NCBI GenBank assembly: GCA_900549625.1
Contig: URPE01000001.1
Coordinates: 108,916-172,915 of the forward strand
DNA from: an uncultured Mycoplasmatota bacterium
Lineage (GTDB): Bacteria; Bacillota_I; Bacilli_A; RF39; UBA660
Length of the DNA: 64,000 nucleotides
Reading direction: 5' to 3'
Below the pieces are notes generated by a model. The model made no database searches and was not told the DNA's origin. It saw only the letters and a program-made list of their open reading frames with translations. Below, piece by piece: positions 8,149-17,254 of this stretch (positions within the stretch are counted from its first letter, which is position 1; every line of letters begins with the position of its first letter). The position numbers were made by a program, and so were the translations under genes.

Positions 8149-11100
8149 AAAAAAGAAATTTAATGTTTTTATCTTTAATTGCCGGTGCTCTTTTATTGCC
8201 TGGCGTTGCTAAAGCAGATTTAGCATGTAACATGAAGTATGATATTGTGGCTGATAGCTGCCAAAATATTGCCTTAAATGGTACAAATTATGCTCTACAC
8301 ACTTATAATGTAAGTGGCTTGAATGTAAAAGCATATTGCTTGGATCCGGCTAAAACAAGTGGTGTTGGTTCTGCATCATGTGTAAGTAGAATTGACCCAT
8401 CAAACAAAAAAAATGACGCCACAACACAAAAATATGATTTAGCTATGACAAAAGCTTATCAATTACTTGTTGCAAGTGGCAGAAATACTAATTCGGTTGA
8501 AGATCGTCAATTTGGTGAAATAATTTTCAGATGGATTGGTAAACACTATGGTAAAATGAAATATAATGCTAACATAAATATTTATAACACATGTGATAAA
8601 AAAAGCGGTACAGTAGGCTATCAAACTTTAGTTAATATCTTTGATGCCGACCGTTTCTACAATCAATATTGGAATGGGTCTAGTTATGCTTTGGCCAAGG
8701 ATGCTAAAGATATTTATAATGAGGCTGTAAATCTTGCTGACACTACTTCTTATGATGATGCTGTAAAAAACAACTTATTATGGACTGATCAATATGATGT
8801 GACAACCATAAGCGAAGAAGTATCTACCTCATCAACTAAAATAACTGTTAAGTTAACTGCTAAAGGTGAAAGAGCATCACAAATTAACTGGACTGAATTT
8901 GAAGTTGGTTGTGATAGCGAAGGCTTAAAATGTACTAAGGAGCCTATTCAAACTGATGGCAATAGTGCCACTATTACAATTAATATTTCTACAAAGAGTG
9001 GATACACTGTTAGTAGTGCAGGTGTATACGTTCAAAGTTCTATCAAAAGTACAATGTCTGCTAGTGCAAATATGATTATCGTAAATGCTGGTACGGCAAG
9101 ACAAAATATGCTTATAGTATCTGATGGAACATCTATTTTAAACGGTGGTAGTAAAATTTATATTACCGCAACTCCACCTAAAAATAATGGTCCAAAATGT
9201 TCAAAAGACGTTAATAATAACAAATACTATTGTAAAGATGGTCATGAATGTAGTGAACCAGAGTATCGTGCAGATTGTGAAAATATAAATTGTATGCCAA
9301 CTGTAACAATGCCATCAAATTGTAATAATTTTGATGAAGAAAGTACAGAAAAAGGTATAATTAGTGATATTAACGAAGAATCAAATAGAACATGTTCTAA
9401 TGGTGCAGTTAACAATGCAAATCAAGTAAAATCTTGTGTTATAGGTCATAACGATTTAACTAATACTTCTTATGAAGCAACGACTGAATTAAGTGGCAAC
9501 CCTTATTGTAAAGTTTACTGTAAAGAAAAATATACATTTACTTTACCAACAGCTAAAATAACAAGAAGTGGTGGATACTTCACATTAAGTACAACTGTAG
9601 ATGCCACAAGAGATTGTTATGTTGGTAATGCAGTTAGAAATGCTAAAGGCGAAATAGAAACACAAGGTATTAATACAGCAAAATTCAATAGTGATTTAAC
9701 TCAGAAATCTCGTGAAGTTGTTGACACATATAATAAATATTTAAAATGGAAAGCTGCTGCTGAAACAGAAGAAAAATCTGAACAATTATCATGTTCTTAT
9801 AGTGGTCGTGATTCAACATATGATCCAGTAACTGGTGAAGGTGAGCATTCTTGCTCTGGTGGCAGTGAAGGGCCAAGCACAAGTTACTATAAAGAATGGA
9901 CATGGATTGAATATAATTATGATGGTACGCAAAAAAGTGAAGAATTTAAAGAATCGTATAAAGGCAGTGCAAGTAACGGCGAATGCAGCTGCACATTAAA
10001 TGTTGAGGCTTCTAGACAAGCAGAACATGAAAAAAATAAAAATGATGCCTACAATGAATTTAAAAACAGACTTGCAGAATTAAATAAAATTATTCAACAA
10101 TATAACAGCTGTTCTGGAACAGTTGATAATAGTACGCTTGATAGTTTAACTAGTGGGCTAACTACTCAAAATGCAACTTCTAATAATGATACAACTTGGT
10201 CAAATAAGATGGTGTTTAATCCAAAAGTGACATTTGATTATAATGAAAACTATAAAAAAGATATATCTGGTGAATTTGAACAAACAAGTTCAAACATTGA
10301 CGCAAACGCAACCACAACATATTGTTCTGGAGAAGTTAACGAAAATTATGCTTGTCAATCTGGTACCTCAAGTACACCACAAACAGCATTACAGAGTACA
10401 ACGATATGCAATGATAAAGGTTGTACAAAAGTTGACATTAATGTTAGTACAGCAAAATGGGTACAAAAGAGTAAAAATGCTAGTGCGACATATGAACCAA
10501 AAAATGAATTTGTAACATATTCTCCTTATGGAACAATTAAATTAAAAAATAAAGCATGTAATGGTAATGATTGCTTATATAGTAAAATGCCAGAAAATGC
10601 TCTACCTATTTCAATGATTACTAAGACTGGTGTTTTCCCATTCACTATTAAATATAGCGATATTGGTCAAGATAATAAAACTAGTACATTAGGAAGATTA
10701 ATGGGTGCAACTACTAGTGTTATAACTGAATATGATAATTTAACAGATGATATAAGATGTGCTGCTGATAGTTCTACTAAATCAGTAAATCAAAATGTTG
10801 GTTATGTATGTCATTATCTAAATAACTGTGATAATTGTAAATTTACATGTACAGATGATAAAAACTGTGAATTTACTGAGAAAGAGTGCGATGGTGATAA
10901 TTGTCGTATGACTTGTAAAAATTGTGCATTTGATGGTAGTACAGCAAACTTTACTTATAGAACAATTTCTACTAATAATTTAAATCCAACTAGCCGTAGC
11001 CTAGGCTATAACTGGAATGCTGATACAGGCGAAAATGCTAAAGCAGTAGCGACTACTAAAGCAATTGAAGAAGATGGTGATACTGTTTATAAAAAAGCAC

Positions 11101-11471
11101 AATATTCATATACACTTACTCCTTCTAATTTACAAAAAATCCGTGAATATAATAAAAAAGCAGAATCATTTACTAATGCCTCTATACCAAGTGAGTATCA
11201 AAAGTATGTTGACAATAGTAATTCCTTATATTGTGAACAATTAAGCTCTAATGCAAACGATGGTAAAAGTTATGAAATTCCATATCGTTGTAAAAGTACA
11301 TTCCTAGACTTAGCAAACAATAATAGTACAGGCTTAACTAGCCGCGATAACCGTGTAAGAGTTACAGAAGATACTGATGCTTTTGAAAACTTCAGTGGTT
11401 GTACTTCTGGGTATGGCAATGGTAATTGTAAATATGTTGGTCCTTCATGGCGTATTAAGGGGGCAGAATAA
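8145..11471 (+). CDS. Giant Cys-rich exported protein with possible thioester-type N-terminal domain
   Basis: 1108 residues with a clear signal peptide (LMFLSLIAGALLLPGVAKA, cleavage near residue 24). Residues 25 to about 320 start with a domain containing AYCLDP (C65) and, further on, EDRQFGEIIFRW (Q122, W130). These are reminiscent of the Cys and Gln motifs of Gram-positive thioester adhesin domains, but the second motif does not match the usual TQxA-I/L-W spacing. The rest is rich in Cys, Asn and Thr, with clusters such as CDNCKFTC and CDGDNC, suggesting many disulfides. There is no LPXTG motif and no C-terminal TM, so retention may depend on the pilus-like machinery. It sits between the anchored protein and the pseudopilin-like gene, overlapping both (ATGA and TAATG). 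Confidence 0.7.
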   Translation: MKKRNLMFLSLIAGALLLPGVAKADLACNMKYDIVADSCQNIALNGTNYALHTYNVSGLNVKAYCLDPAKTSGVGSASCVSRIDPSNKKNDATTQKYDLAMTKAYQLLVASGRNTNSVEDRQFGEIIFRWIGKHYGKMKYNANINIYNTCDKKSGTVGYQTLVNIFDADRFYNQYWNGSSYALAKDAKDIYNEAVNLADTTSYDDAVKNNLLWTDQYDVTTISEEVSTSSTKITVKLTAKGERASQINWTEFEVGCDSEGLKCTKEPIQTDGNSATITINISTKSGYTVSSAGVYVQSSIKSTMSASANMIIVNAGTARQNMLIVSDGTSILNGGSKIYITATPPKNNGPKCSKDVNNNKYYCKDGHECSEPEYRADCENINCMPTVTMPSNCNNFDEESTEKGIISDINEESNRTCSNGAVNNANQVKSCVIGHNDLTNTSYEATTELSGNPYCKVYCKEKYTFTLPTAKITRSGGYFTLSTTVDATRDCYVGNAVRNAKGEIETQGINTAKFNSDLTQKSREVVDTYNKYLKWKAAAETEEKSEQLSCSYSGRDSTYDPVTGEGEHSCSGGSEGPSTSYYKEWTWIEYNYDGTQKSEEFKESYKGSASNGECSCTLNVEASRQAEHEKNKNDAYNEFKNRLAELNKIIQQYNSCSGTVDNSTLDSLTSGLTTQNATSNNDTTWSNKMVFNPKVTFDYNENYKKDISGEFEQTSSNIDANATTTYCSGEVNENYACQSGTSSTPQTALQSTTICNDKGCTKVDINVSTAKWVQKSKNASATYEPKNEFVTYSPYGTIKLKNKACNGNDCLYSKMPENALPISMITKTGVFPFTIKYSDIGQDNKTSTLGRLMGATTSVITEYDNLTDDIRCAADSSTKSVNQNVGYVCHYLNNCDNCKFTCTDDKNCEFTEKECDGDNCRMTCKNCAFDGSTANFTYRTISTNNLNPTSRSLGYNWNADTGENAKAVATTKAIEEDGDTVYKKAQYSYTLTPSNLQKIREYNKKAESFTNASIPSEYQKYVDNSNSLYCEQLSSNANDGKSYEIPYRCKSTFLDLANNNSTGLTSRDNRVRVTEDTDAFENFSGCTSGYGNGNCKYVGPSWRIKGAE

Positions 11472-11884
11472 TGAGAGAATCATATTGGGGTTATTGGATA
11501 ATCTTATTAGGAATATTTGTAATTGTAATTATGATGTTAGTATCTAATGTAACAACTACAAATACTCAAGATTATTATTTAGTAAAAGAAGTTACTGAAG
11601 CATCTATGGTTGATGCCGTTGACTATGCTTACTATAGAACAACTGGAGAGTTAAAAATCAACTCTGAAAAATTTGTAGAATCTTTCTTAAGAAGATTTGC
11701 CGATAATGTAGAATTAAATACATATCAAATTGATTTTTATGGCATATACGAAGCTCCTCCAAAAGTGAGTGTAAAAGTAACAACTAAAAGTGCTACTTAT
11801 ACAGTAGCTGGAGATGCTACTACTTTTGATATAACTAATAAAGTAGATGCTATCCTTGAATTAAATGGTATAGTAAAAGAATAA
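11471..11884 (+). CDS. TadE/pseudopilin-like single-TM protein
   Basis: 137 residues. A short N-terminus (MRESYWGYW) is followed directly by one TM segment (IILLGIFVIVIMMLVSNV) and an extracellular domain of about 110 residues. This is the layout of TadE/TadF minor pseudopilins and of the later genes at 19977 and 20468. It follows the Cys-rich protein with a TAATG overlap and precedes two CpaB-like genes, which supports a pilus-assembly role. Homology to a named family could not be confirmed by eye. Confidence 0.65.
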   Translation: MRESYWGYWIILLGIFVIVIMMLVSNVTTTNTQDYYLVKEVTEASMVDAVDYAYYRTTGELKINSEKFVESFLRRFADNVELNTYQIDFYGIYEAPPKVSVKVTTKSATYTVAGDATTFDITNKVDAILELNGIVKE

Positions 11885-11896
11885 GGAGGAAGAAAT

Positions 11897-12742
11897 ATGG
11901 GGAATATTCTCACAAAGATAAAAAGATTTTTAAGTAACAAGAATACTGTCACAATACTATGTGTTTTGGCAGGTATTCTTGTTCTTTATATTGGTTATAA
12001 TTGGCGTGTAAAATCAGCTACTGAACCAGTTCGTATACCATATGCTAAAAGTACACTTTCATCAAGACATAGAATAACTAAAGATGATATAGGTTATATG
12101 GAAGTTGCGGGAACTGTGCTTAGTAAGATGGGTAATATTATAAAAAGTGCTAATCAATTAATCGATAAAGAAGTTACATATGGTGATACAATAGAGCAAA
12201 ATAGTTTCTTTTTTAAGGGCGATGTTGAAGAACCATCAGATAACAAAGGTACATCATCACTTTTATCTAACATTGAAGATGGTTATACACTAGTATACTT
12301 AGATGTTAATTTACATAGTACTTTTGGTAATGCTATTTATCCTGGTAATTATATTGATTTATGGTTTGAAGGCAAAGATAGTAATGGTAGGTTTTTATAT
12401 GGTAAATTCATTCAAAGTATAAAAGTATTAGATGTTACTGATGATGATGGTAATTCTGTTTTTGAAACAGGAAGTGAAAGTAGGACACCTGCTCAACTAT
12501 TATTTGGGGTGCCAGATTCTTTAAAATCATTACTTGAAAAAGCTAAACTCGTTGGTAATTTAGTGCCAGTACCTAGAAATAAAAGTTATTCATCAAATCC
12601 TGGTAAAACTGAAGTTTCAAGTTCTTACTTAGAAAACTTTATTATAGCTCAATCAGCTATTATTCCAGATGAAAATACTACTACAAATAATGGGGCAGAT
12701 AATACAGATGATACGTTAGAAAGTGGTGATACAAATGAATAG
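11897..12742 (+). CDS. CpaB/RcpC-like SAF-domain protein, copy 1
   Basis: An N-terminal TM anchor (TVTILCVLAGILVLYIGYNW) is followed by a SAF-type domain (about residues 45-105: RIPYAKSTLSSRHRITKDDI, then a GDTIEQNSF-like end) and a second extracellular domain ending in a Thr/Asp-rich tail. SAF domains of this kind occur in CpaB/RcpC, Flp pilus assembly proteins thought to contact peptidoglycan or stabilise the secretion channel. A strong AGGAGG precedes the ATG. The next gene is a paralogue with the same layout, and the CpaF-type ATPase follows both. Confidence 0.8.
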   Translation: MGNILTKIKRFLSNKNTVTILCVLAGILVLYIGYNWRVKSATEPVRIPYAKSTLSSRHRITKDDIGYMEVAGTVLSKMGNIIKSANQLIDKEVTYGDTIEQNSFFFKGDVEEPSDNKGTSSLLSNIEDGYTLVYLDVNLHSTFGNAIYPGNYIDLWFEGKDSNGRFLYGKFIQSIKVLDVTDDDGNSVFETGSESRTPAQLLFGVPDSLKSLLEKAKLVGNLVPVPRNKSYSSNPGKTEVSSSYLENFIIAQSAIIPDENTTTNNGADNTDDTLESGDTNE

Positions 12743-13559
12743 TACCTTAACAAAATTAAAACGGTTTATTGGTAACAAAAATACCGTCACTATTCTATGT
12801 GTTATTGCTGGTATTGTTGTTTTATATGTTGGCTATAATTACCGAGTTAAATCCAAAATTAATCCAACTAGAGTTCCATATGCTAAAGTAGAACTTAGTC
12901 AAAGACACGTTATTACAGCTGAAGATATTGGTTATATAGAGGTTAATAGTGATGTTGTAAATAAAAGTACTAACTTAATTAAAAATTCTAGTGCTTTAAT
13001 TGGTAAAGAAGTTGTTTATGGTAATACCATTCGTCAAAATAGTTTGTTCTATACTGGAGATATTACTGAGCCAAAATTATCACCAGACTATGTTTTAAGT
13101 GATATTGAAGATGGATATACAGCGTTTTCTTTATCAGTTGATACTTATACTACTTATGGTAATGCCATACATAAAGACAATTACATTGATTTATGGTTTA
13201 ATGGTACTGATGATAGCAAAAAGATCATCTATACAAACTTAGTTAAAAGTATCAAAGTATTAGATGTAAGAGATTCTTCTGGTGTTTCACTAGATAATCA
13301 AAATAGTAAGGGTGAGCCTGCTGAGTTATTATTTGCTGTTCCAGATGAATTGTATGCACTTTTAATTAAAGCAGGTAAAGTAGGTAAACTAGAACCAGTA
13401 CCAAGAAATGCAAATTACACTGCTAAACCTGGGGAAACACAAGTCGTTAGTGATTATGTAAAAGAATATATTTTATCTAAATCAGTAACTATTCCAGAAG
13501 ATAGTAGCAATAGTAGTGATAATACTGACGCTACTGATGAAACTGATATTACAGAATAA
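12735..13559 (+). CDS. CpaB/RcpC-like SAF-domain protein, copy 2
   Basis: A paralogue of the preceding gene, with a near-identical anchor (NKNTVTILCVIAGIVVLYVG) and the same SAF-domain pattern (R-V-P-Y-A-K-V-x-L-S-Q-R-H-V-I-T). ATG 12735 is the best start: GTGGTGAT lies just upstream, and the start overlaps the end of copy 1 by eight bases, so translation is coupled. In-frame GTGs at 12723 and 12726 fall inside the ribosome site. The second domain resembles that of copy 1, and the tail is again Asp/Thr/Ser-rich. Two different CpaB proteins could form a hetero-oligomer. Confidence 0.8.
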   Translation: MNSTLTKLKRFIGNKNTVTILCVIAGIVVLYVGYNYRVKSKINPTRVPYAKVELSQRHVITAEDIGYIEVNSDVVNKSTNLIKNSSALIGKEVVYGNTIRQNSLFYTGDITEPKLSPDYVLSDIEDGYTAFSLSVDTYTTYGNAIHKDNYIDLWFNGTDDSKKIIYTNLVKSIKVLDVRDSSGVSLDNQNSKGEPAELLFAVPDELYALLIKAGKVGKLEPVPRNANYTAKPGETQVVSDYVKEYILSKSVTIPEDSSNSSDNTDATDETDITE

Positions 13560-13576
13560 GAATAAGGGGTGATATA

Positions 13577-14683
13577 ATGAATGATGCTGTATTTTCTCAA
13601 TTAGATTTTGGACCTCTAGAAGAGTTTTTAAGAGAAGATAATGTAACTGATATCTCCTATACTAATGGAGGACAGGTTTGGTTAAAGACATTAGATAAAG
13701 GTGTGTATCAAGTTGATCGCCCAGAAATAAATAATGCTTTAATGGAAAAGTTGGCATTTCAATGTGCTAATGTTATGGGTAAAACCTTTAATATGGCCCA
13801 TCCAATGCTCGATGCTGAAAGTGCTGAATTACGTCTTAACTTCATACATGATTCTATTGCTACAAATGGAATAGCGTGTGTTATAAGAAAGACACCAGCC
13901 AAAATTAGATTAAATAAAGAAAAACTATTAAATGAAAAATATGTAACTAAGTCTATTCATGAATTTTTAATGAAATGTGTTGAAGGACATGCAAATATTA
14001 TTGTAAGTGGTGAGACTGGTTCCGGAAAAACAGAGCTTGTTAAATACCTAGCTAGTCATATTAAAGAAAATGAAAAAATCATTACTATTGAAGATACACT
14101 AGAACTACACTTAGATAGAATATTTCCACACCGTGATATTGTTGCCTTAAAAACAAATAATATTGCTAGTTATAGTGATGTTTTAGTGGCTTGTATGCGC
14201 CAAAACCCAATTTGGATATTACTTTCAGAGGTTCGTTCTGCGGAAGCTGTTATGGCCGTTCGTAACTCAATTTCTTCTGGACACCATATCTTATCAACAA
14301 TCCACTCTGATAAAGCAAGTTTAATACCAATGCGTATGTTCTCGCTTATTGAAAGTAATATTGATGTTGAACAATTTGTTACGACCATTCATCGTTATGT
14401 ACAAATTGGTATTTACGTTAAAGGCTATATGAGTAAAGAACTAGGTAGATTTCAACGTGAAATTTTAGAAGTATGTGAATTTTACGTAGACGAACATAAT
14501 AAACCACAAGTAAATACAATTTACAAAAAAACATTAACCGGCGATATTACAATGAATAATCCAACTAAGTATTTAAGAGATTATTTAGGTATAAGTGGTA
14601 TTGTTTTAGATGATGACATCTTTAAATTGGACGAAGGGGCTGTTGATACTAAGGCTCCAGTAGGTTCCATAGAAACACTTTAG
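13577..14683 (+). CDS. tadA: TadA/CpaF-family secretion ATPase
   Basis: GspE/VirB11-type ATPase that powers pilus assembly from the cytoplasmic side. Visible motifs: Walker A (SGETGSGKTE, about residues 144-153), an Asp-box-like ITIEDTLELHL, the Walker B region (WILLSEVRSAEA) and the His box (SGHHILSTIHSDKA). At 368 residues it is somewhat shorter than typical CpaF, with a reduced N-terminal domain. GGGGTGAT precedes the ATG. Downstream are the two membrane platform genes, as in Tad loci. Confidence 0.9.
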   Translation: MNDAVFSQLDFGPLEEFLREDNVTDISYTNGGQVWLKTLDKGVYQVDRPEINNALMEKLAFQCANVMGKTFNMAHPMLDAESAELRLNFIHDSIATNGIACVIRKTPAKIRLNKEKLLNEKYVTKSIHEFLMKCVEGHANIIVSGETGSGKTELVKYLASHIKENEKIITIEDTLELHLDRIFPHRDIVALKTNNIASYSDVLVACMRQNPIWILLSEVRSAEAVMAVRNSISSGHHILSTIHSDKASLIPMRMFSLIESNIDVEQFVTTIHRYVQIGIYVKGYMSKELGRFQREILEVCEFYVDEHNKPQVNTIYKKTLTGDITMNNPTKYLRDYLGISGIVLDDDIFKLDEGAVDTKAPVGSIETL

Positions 14684-14692
14684 AGGTGGCTT

Positions 14693-15589
14693 ATGATAGA
14701 ACTTTTATTACTTATTGCTATTGCTATATTTGCCCTAAGTTACCGTTTTAATAATGGTGAAAATGTATATAAATTTTTTGTTACGCAAGTAACAACAGCG
14801 TATGATAAATATGCTCCATACTCATTTAAAGAAGTAAGGAAAAAAACAAAAGAACTTGGTCAAGAATACACAGCAAGGCAATATATTACTCAAGTTGTTA
14901 TTTTTGCTGTTGTGGCTTTTGGTATTACTTATTTATATTTTTATAATATTATCATCGCATCTATTTATGCTTTAATAGCCGTAGCCTTTATTCCCTATCT
15001 AGCATACTTAAGATGTCAAAAAGTTTATAGTGAATTTATTTTTGAACAAATTCAAATATACACAACTAATGTCATTATGGAATTTAATACAACTCAAAGT
15101 TTTGTTAAATCTCTAGAAGGCGTTAGAGACTCTGGTATCTTAGAAGATCCTGTTTTAAGTGATGTTAAAACAATGATTGATATGTCTTATCAAAATGGTA
15201 CAATTGATGAATCAGTAGAATTTTTTAATCATAAATATCCATTTTATATGGTAAAAAATATGAATCAATTATTCTTACAAATTACTAAGGAAGGTGCGAA
15301 AGACTCGGGGCAAGCTCTAGAAAACATGTCTTTAGATATCGATGCTTTAGTAGAAGGTGTTTATAGAGACCAAATTGATAGGAAAGAATTTCACCGAAGA
15401 TTTGTTACATTTGGACTTGCCTTATTCCTACTTGTTATGGCCATGCAGTTTTTATTAGGAACGGACTCTTATATTGAGTTACTTGATAATATTTTTGTTC
15501 AACTAATTTTACACGCCATTATTATTATTAATTGTTTCTTCTTAGTAAGTGGTGAAAAATTCTACTACGAAGATGTGGGGGTGGAATAA
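14693..15589 (+). CDS. tadB: TadB-like inner-membrane platform protein (T2SF family)
   Basis: 298 residues with TM segments at the N-terminus, around residues 70-105 and in two C-terminal helices (FVTFGLALFLLVMAMQFLLG and FVQLILHAIIIINCFFLV). Between them lies a cytoplasmic four-helix-type domain as in T2SF/GspF proteins. Position directly after the ATPase, and the TAATG overlap with a second protein of similar size, give the TadB assignment. The sequence is divergent, so the TadB/TadC labels rest on gene order. Confidence 0.75.
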   Translation: MIELLLLIAIAIFALSYRFNNGENVYKFFVTQVTTAYDKYAPYSFKEVRKKTKELGQEYTARQYITQVVIFAVVAFGITYLYFYNIIIASIYALIAVAFIPYLAYLRCQKVYSEFIFEQIQIYTTNVIMEFNTTQSFVKSLEGVRDSGILEDPVLSDVKTMIDMSYQNGTIDESVEFFNHKYPFYMVKNMNQLFLQITKEGAKDSGQALENMSLDIDALVEGVYRDQIDRKEFHRRFVTFGLALFLLVMAMQFLLGTDSYIELLDNIFVQLILHAIIIINCFFLVSGEKFYYEDVGVE

Positions 15590-16377
15590 TGTATTGGGAA
15601 GTTTTTGCACTAGCAGCAATCTTGTTATTTGCTCTTAACTATACAGGTAAGATTAGCGCTAATAGATTCGTATCGGATAACGAGGTCTACTTTAGAAAAC
15701 TAAAAGAAAGTGACTGGGACTTTTACGTTAAAGCACGTTATGGTGATACTGTAAATCCAGATTTTCTATTTAATAGAAGAATTAAAAATGGGTTAATTAC
15801 CATTGTCGTTATGTTATGTTTCTTTATCTCTAATCTAACATACATTACTATTTTATTTAGTATTTTAGCAGGTTTCTTAGTATTTAAACTAGATTATTCT
15901 AATATTAAAAAATACTATAAAAGACATTTAAGTGAAATAGATTCTATGTTACCACATTACTTAAAAAGTTTAGAGATTTTGATTCAACACTACACGGTTC
16001 CAGTAGCCCTTGGTAAAAGTATTGAAGATGCTCCACCTATATTTAAAGAAGGTTTACAAGAATTAATAACCCAAATTAATGAAGGTGATGATTCAATTAA
16101 TCCTTATATGCAATTTGCAAGAACCTATCCAGTAAGAGATTCCATGCGAATGATGCGTCTTTTATATCGTTTATCACTTGGTCGTCAAGAACATAAACAA
16201 GAACAATTACTAACATTTTCTAAGACCATTTCTAATTTACAACAAAAAGCTCGTGAATTAAAATACAAACAACGTCTTGAAAAGATGGAAAGTAAAACAA
16301 TGAAGATGCTAATTACAACCGGATTAGGTGTTATGATTTTACTAGTCTTTGCAGTTTTAATGATGATGAATATGTAA
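15589..16377 (+). CDS. tadC: TadC-like inner-membrane platform protein (T2SF family)
   Basis: 262 residues. An N-terminal TM segment, a central TM pair (GLITIVVMLCFFISNLTYIT region), then a helical cytoplasmic domain, ending with a C-terminal TM (TTGLGVMILLVFAVLMM). The start overlaps the tadB-like stop as TAATG. Together these are the two-protein membrane platform of Tad/Flp systems. A terminator follows, which ends this first transcription block of the locus. Confidence 0.75.
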   Translation: MYWEVFALAAILLFALNYTGKISANRFVSDNEVYFRKLKESDWDFYVKARYGDTVNPDFLFNRRIKNGLITIVVMLCFFISNLTYITILFSILAGFLVFKLDYSNIKKYYKRHLSEIDSMLPHYLKSLEILIQHYTVPVALGKSIEDAPPIFKEGLQELITQINEGDDSINPYMQFARTYPVRDSMRMMRLLYRLSLGRQEHKQEQLLTFSKTISNLQQKARELKYKQRLEKMESKTMKMLITTGLGVMILLVFAVLMMMNM

Positions 16378-16403
16378 GAGGAGAAATACCTCTTTTCTTT
16401 TTG
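16376..16403 (+). terminator. Rho-independent terminator after the tadC-like gene
   Basis: AAGAGG-agaaata-CCTCTT followed by a T-rich tract. It overlaps the end of the gene. Confidence 0.65.
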
Positions 16404-16447
16404 TCTTTTTTGATGTAGAATAAGCATTTAGAAAAAGGGGTGGTATT

Positions 16448-17197
16448 ATGACTTTTGGCTATGAACTTGAGTTTTGTGGTGCATCACTATACGAATTATC
16501 AGAATTACTAAGAGTAAATGTAAAAGCAAAAACATCTAAAATTAATTATCAAGATTTTAATCTAATGAAAGAAGAAAGAATTACTAATGAAAAGTTAGTA
16601 GGTGGAGAACTTATTTCCCCTATATATACTGACCTACAACTATGCCTTAAAGAACTCAAAGAAAAACTAATATTATTAAAGGAAAATGGAGCCAATATAC
16701 CAGAAAATTCTTTCATGACAGGTTTTCATGTTCACATTGGTAAAGATGTTTTGGATTCTAAAGTACAATATGAAACAAGGCAAAATTATGAAAAATTACT
16801 CAAATTTTTATACGCCTTTGAAAGTGAGATATATGTTCTTGCAAGCTACGGTGGCAATATAAGAAGAAATTTTTGGGATAATGCTCGTCCCTTAGATTTT
16901 AATGATATAATTAATTTTCTATGTAATTTTCCTTATAGTAATGTTTTTGGTAGTAAAAAAAATGCTTTTAGGATCGATAGAGAAACCTATGAACTTCGCT
17001 ACTTTAATAGTTCCTTAGACGAAAAAGATTTAGAATCATCTTTAATGTTTGCTACACAATTAAATAAGTATGTTATAAGTGATGATTTTGATTATGACAA
17101 GGTAGATTACTATTTTAGAAATAGAGATTATATTGGTAGAAACCCGAAGTTAGAAAGAAGATTATTTATGAATGAAACTTTAAAATTAAATGTTTAA
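16448..17197 (+). CDS. Amidoligase-family protein
   Basis: Matches the putative amidoligase (COOH-NH2 ligase, Amidoligase_2-type) pattern: GYELEFCG near the start (E6, E8), VGGELISPIY (about 51-60) and GFHVHIGKD (H94, H96), then a YELRYFNSSL-like segment near residue 180. The family belongs to the glutamine-synthetase-like superfamily and is predicted to form amide bonds, tagging proteins or modifying cell-wall peptides. At 249 residues it is close to usual length, with no signal peptide. It has its own ribosome site (AAAAAGGGGTGG) and lies between the two blocks of the pilus-like locus, so it could act on the pilus proteins or the wall; that link is inference. Confidence 0.7.
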   Translation: MTFGYELEFCGASLYELSELLRVNVKAKTSKINYQDFNLMKEERITNEKLVGGELISPIYTDLQLCLKELKEKLILLKENGANIPENSFMTGFHVHIGKDVLDSKVQYETRQNYEKLLKFLYAFESEIYVLASYGGNIRRNFWDNARPLDFNDIINFLCNFPYSNVFGSKKNAFRIDRETYELRYFNSSLDEKDLESSLMFATQLNKYVISDDFDYDKVDYYFRNRDYIGRNPKLERRLFMNETLKLNV

Positions 17198-17254
17198 AGT
17201 TTTTTTTCATTTCGAACTATGATATAATTTTTGTGTAAGAAAAGGGTGAATGAT

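Noticed and set aside
8140..8150. Mycoplasma-type code with TGA as Trp
   Set aside because: TGA ends genes in ATGA/GTGA overlaps (8148, 20471, 52116, 54857), and Trp is encoded by TGG throughout.
8337..8535. Firm call of a thioester adhesin domain
   Set aside because: The Cys motif fits, but the Gln motif lacks the TQxA-[I/L]-W spacing, so it is kept only as a possibility.
9685..9903. 72-aa reverse frame inside the Cys-rich protein gene, and similar antisense frames elsewhere
   Set aside because: They lie wholly within a well-supported forward gene, have no ribosome site, and show no family motifs.
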